The notes below the pieces were generated by a model, which made no database searches, was not told the DNA's origin, and worked only from the letters and a program-made list of their open reading frames with translations. Positions 62,089 through 64,000 of a DNA stretch of 64,000 bases are shown piece after piece (position 1 is the first letter of the stretch; the number at the start of each line of letters is the position of its first letter). The DNA is from Treponema sp. Lineage in GTDB: Bacteria; Spirochaetota; Spirochaetia; Treponematales; Treponemataceae. The position numbers and the translations under genes are program-made. The DNA lies in contig JAEESZ010000001.1 of assembly GCA_016286535.1 (NCBI GenBank), forward strand, positions 245,643 to 309,642. The letters are read 5' to 3'.

Positions 62089-62433
62089 ATTCACGAACTA
62101 GGTCTTGTCTTTCACATTATTAAACGTCTCGAAAATCTTGCTCAGGAACAGAAGCTGAAACAGATTCAAAGTGTGACTCTGGAACTTGGAGAAGTTAGTG
62201 GGGTAGTGCCGGAATTTCTGCAGAACGGCTGGAAGTGGGCAGTAAAAAAATCGCCCGTTATGGAAGGAGCGGTTTTGAAAATTGAAAATTTGCCTGCAAC
62301 AACAATCTGTAACGCCTGCGGCAAAACTTACCGCACCCTTGATTTTGGGAAAATTTGTCCGCATTGTAAAAGCGAAAATACGGTTTTGCAGGCGGGCAAT
62401 GAAATGAATATAAAGGAAATTGAAGCGTGCTGA
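62089..62433 (+). CDS. hypA: Nickel metallochaperone HypA with ATT start codon
   Basis: A 114-residue HypA: nickel site His2 in the N-terminal x-HELGL, VTLELGEVSGVVPEFL, and the zinc motif CNACGKTY plus CPHCKSEN. The expected Met1 codon is ATT (62089-62091), preceded at seven bases by a perfect GAGGAG (62076-62081). Upstream in the same frame there is a TAG at 62074 and no ATG, GTG or TTG. The first in-frame ATG (62173) would delete 28 residues including the nickel-binding His2. HypA hands nickel to HypB and the target enzyme. The gene follows the oxidoreductase by 28 bp. Confidence 0.9.
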   Translation: MHELGLVFHIIKRLENLAQEQKLKQIQSVTLELGEVSGVVPEFLQNGWKWAVKKSPVMEGAVLKIENLPATTICNACGKTYRTLDFGKICPHCKSENTVLQAGNEMNIKEIEAC

Positions 62434-62450
62434 TGAAAGGTGGTAAACCT

Positions 62451-62475
62451 AAAAATTGCCTTCGCAATTTTTTTA
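62451..62475 (+). terminator. Terminator-like hairpin after hypA
   Basis: AAAAATTGC (62451-62459) pairs with GCAATTTTT (62464-62472) around CTTC, followed by further T. The stem is A-T rich, so termination may be partial. Confidence 0.6.
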
Positions 62476-62495
62476 ACGGTTTGCTATAGAACACC

Positions 62496-62509
62496 GCGCA
62501 CCAGTGCGC
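62496..62509 (+). other. Short hairpin before the membrane-protein gene
   Basis: GCGCAC and GTGCGC pair perfectly around two bases, ten bases before the ribosome-binding site of the gene at 62529. Its role is unknown. Confidence 0.4.
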
Positions 62510-62528
62510 TTACACAGGAGGAAATTTA

Positions 62529-63644
62529 ATGTTGTTTCAACTTTATGGATCAACTGTAGCAACCCAGCTGCTTGGCTGGTGTTTAGTTTTTCTTGGTCTT
62601 GTTCTTTTGAATGAACTTGGACGAACAAAGTTTGGTGGAGTATTTGTATTCTTCATCGTTCCTGCAGCCTTGACTGTTTACTTTATTGTTGCTGCTGCCG
62701 GTAAGAATTCTTTTGCTTCTGAATGGTATGTAATTAAGTATATGGACGGCTGGTTCCATTATGCTAAATTGTATGCTGCAACTATCGGTTGTATTGGTTT
62801 TATTTTTCTTGCAAGAAAATGGACTGCACTTGGAAAATCAGAATGGTTCAAATGCTGGCCTTTCATTATTGTAGGAATTAATATTCTTATTGCCGTTGCA
62901 TCTGATTTTGAATCTGCCATCAAAGGTGGAATCACAGGCGGCTGGTGGGTTTCTAACGAAGGAGTATTCCTTTATGGTGGATGGTGGAACCTTCTTAACG
63001 GTCTTGCCGGAATCATCAATATTGCCTGTATGACCGGCTGGTGGGGAATTTACTCATCAAAGAAAGGAAAGCTTGGAAAACAGGATATGCTCTGGCCGGA
63101 TATGACCTGGATGTTTATCCTCGCTTATGATGTATGGAATTTTGAATATACATATCTGAATCTTCCTACACACGCATGGTACTGCGGTCTTGCACTTCTT
63201 CTTGCTCCAACCTTTGCAGCTACCTTCTGGAATAAGGGTGGTTGGATTCAGAACCGTGCCTTTACACTTTCTATCTGGTGTATGTTTGCTCAGGTTGTAC
63301 CATTCCAGCTTACAAAACCATTCTCTGTACTTCCTTCATTGTATGCCGGAGCTCCTCAGGACGGAAGTGGTGCCCAGACTTTATATGATGCTTCTATGGC
63401 TATCTACAACAATCCTGCTGTCGCAAATAATGGTCCTGAAGTTCAGAAGGCTATTGAAGCTATGGGAATTACTGCAGATCCAAAAGCACAGGGAGTTATC
63501 GCTGTTCTTGCTCTTGTAATCAATGTTCTTGTGCTTGCTGCAATCTGTAAGAAGGCTTTTGCAACAAAAACAAATCCTTATACAAAAGAGATCTGGAAGG
63601 GAACAAAAGACTTTGACGAAGCAATGGCTCGCGCCGAAGCTTAA
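62529..63644 (+). CDS. Conserved multi-pass membrane protein, possibly DUF5692 family
   Basis: A 371-residue protein with about nine to ten hydrophobic helices. It is unusually rich in Trp and Gly (GGWWVSNEGVFLYGGWWNLLNGLAG, TGWWGIYSSKKG, WPDMTWMFILAYDVWNFEYTYLN). It has a short charged C-terminus (EIWKGTKDFDEAMARAEA). The pattern recalls the DUF5692 membrane family; this is from memory and needs a profile search. No transporter signature was recognised. AGGAGG precedes the ATG. It follows hypA on the same strand but behind a terminator-like hairpin, so it may be transcribed separately. Confidence 0.7.
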   Translation: MLFQLYGSTVATQLLGWCLVFLGLVLLNELGRTKFGGVFVFFIVPAALTVYFIVAAAGKNSFASEWYVIKYMDGWFHYAKLYAATIGCIGFIFLARKWTALGKSEWFKCWPFIIVGINILIAVASDFESAIKGGITGGWWVSNEGVFLYGGWWNLLNGLAGIINIACMTGWWGIYSSKKGKLGKQDMLWPDMTWMFILAYDVWNFEYTYLNLPTHAWYCGLALLLAPTFAATFWNKGGWIQNRAFTLSIWCMFAQVVPFQLTKPFSVLPSLYAGAPQDGSGAQTLYDASMAIYNNPAVANNGPEVQKAIEAMGITADPKAQGVIAVLALVINVLVLAAICKKAFATKTNPYTKEIWKGTKDFDEAMARAEA

Positions 63645-63706
63645 GGTTTTGTAGAAAAAACTTCTGAAAAAAGTTAAAAAAAAGTGCAAAAAGAGATGAT
63701 TTTGTA

Positions 63707-63735
63707 TTGACACTTTTTCGACGGAAGTATATATT
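63707..63735 (+). promoter_or_regulatory. Ribosomal RNA operon promoter
   Basis: TTGACA (63707-63712), a 17-bp spacer and TATATT (63730-63735). This is a near-consensus sigma-70 promoter about 210 bp upstream of the 16S gene. Confidence 0.85.
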
Positions 63736-63741
63736 AGTTTT

Positions 63742-63938
63742 CACCGTCGCAACACAGAGCAACGGTGAAACAGTTGTTTGACAGTTCAGGGAAGGAAACA
63801 ATTGAACATACAGCAAAGTATGTAGCAAACAAATATGTCGCAAGTTTAGTTCTAAACTTGAAAAGACCAAAAAATCAATTCAGCAAATAAATAAAAAGCT
63901 GGATTAAACTGAAAATGAAATCATAACCCTTCGGGGTT
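63742..63938 (+). other. Structured rRNA leader
   Basis: The leader between promoter and 16S contains four hairpins: CACCGT/ACGGTG (63742-63767), CAGTTGTTT/AAACAATTG (63771-63804), a perfect CAAGTTTAG-TT-CTAAACTTG (63841-63860) and AACCC-TTCG-GGGTT (63925-63938). Such structures take part in antitermination and RNase III processing. No classical boxA was recognised. With the promoter, this accounts for the 302-bp gap after the membrane-protein gene. Confidence 0.6.
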
Positions 63939-63946
63939 TTGAAATA

Positions 63947-64000
63947 ATCATGGAGAGTTTGATCCTGGCTCAGAACGAACGCTGGCGGCGCGTCTTAAGC
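63947..64000 (+). rRNA. 16S ribosomal RNA, 5' end only
   Basis: AGAGTTTGATCCTGGCTCAG (the universal 5' segment) begins at 63954 and is followed by GAACGCTGGCGGCGCGTCTT, typical of Treponema 16S. By analogy with E. coli numbering the mature end is near 63947. The gene continues beyond the window. Confidence 0.96.

Noticed and set aside
62173..62433. hypA starting at ATG 62173
   Set aside because: This would remove the conserved first 28 residues, including the nickel-binding His2, and has no ribosome-binding site, whereas the ATT start has one.
63841..63860. Perfect palindrome CAAGTTTAG-TT-CTAAACTTG as an operator
   Set aside because: It lies in the transcribed rRNA leader among other hairpins, so an RNA processing or antitermination role is more likely.

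Overview
The window looks like a chromosome segment of a carbohydrate-degrading, anaerobic spirochaete of the genus Treponema, probably a gut or rumen type. The evidence is a low G+C content, the 5' end of a Treponema-like 16S rRNA gene at the right edge, many lipoproteins, plant-polymer glycoside hydrolases (two GH10 xylanases, one GH5 cellulase), a complete Rnf complex, an Asp-type MurA and a large TPR protein resembling a spirochaetal flagellar collar protein. No prophage, complete insertion sequence, CRISPR array or tRNA gene was seen.

Layout. 1-8.2 kb (mostly minus): partial U32 hydroxylase-type peptidase, a lamin-tail-like lipoprotein, a secreted DUF2259-like protein, a plus-strand membrane protein, a CTP-dependent lipid-kinase-like protein and a 1304-residue acidic-repeat/TPR membrane protein. 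8.3-16.7 kb (plus): glycogen-binding-like secreted protein, PAS-GGDEF-EAL protein, OmpA-family protein, hisH-hisF and two tandem GH10 xylanases. 16.7-24.2 kb: queD, a transposon-like 198-bp repeat, murE-ddl, two TM2-type small proteins, a PpiD/SurA-like foldase and a DUF115 glycosyltransferase-like protein. 24.2-31.8 kb (minus): rplY-tilS-TPR protein-HtrA-like lipoprotein-lepA. 31.9-35.3 kb: small lipoprotein, second copy of the repeat next to an Rpn-type PD-(D/E)XK protein, and a WD40-like surface protein. 35.4-42.7 kb (plus): cimA-leuB-(GH5 cellulase)-(LRR protein)-ilvD. 42.8-49.6 kb (minus): rnfCDGEAB followed by an NhaC-type antiporter. 49.7-58.4 kb: B12-type radical SAM protein, then a minus-strand run of coiled-coil surface protein, two LPP20-like lipoproteins, pepT and murA. 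58.5-63.6 kb (plus): hypB, a 902-residue Fe-S/flavin oxidoreductase, hypA and a multi-pass membrane protein. 63.7-64 kb: rRNA promoter, structured leader and 16S start.

How the genes fit together. Xylan and cellulose are cut at the cell surface by the GH10 and GH5 enzymes. Fermentation electrons can be coupled to ion gradients by Rnf, with the NhaC antiporter exchanging Na+ and H+. The hypB-oxidoreductase-hypA cluster points to nickel-enzyme maturation tied to a soluble electron-transfer protein. Branched-chain amino acids are made through the citramalate route. Cell-wall genes (murE, ddl, murA) are dispersed.

Main points for a second look: a MITE-like element with perfect 15-bp terminal inverted repeats and a diverged second copy beside an Rpn nuclease gene; hypA that appears to start at ATT; a perfect 17-bp palindrome at the expected hypB transcription start and a 21-bp inverted repeat between rnfC and the radical SAM gene; a recurring promoter layout predicting leaderless mRNAs for about nine genes; and MurA with Asp117 in place of the catalytic Cys. 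All calls come from reading the sequence; no database search was run.
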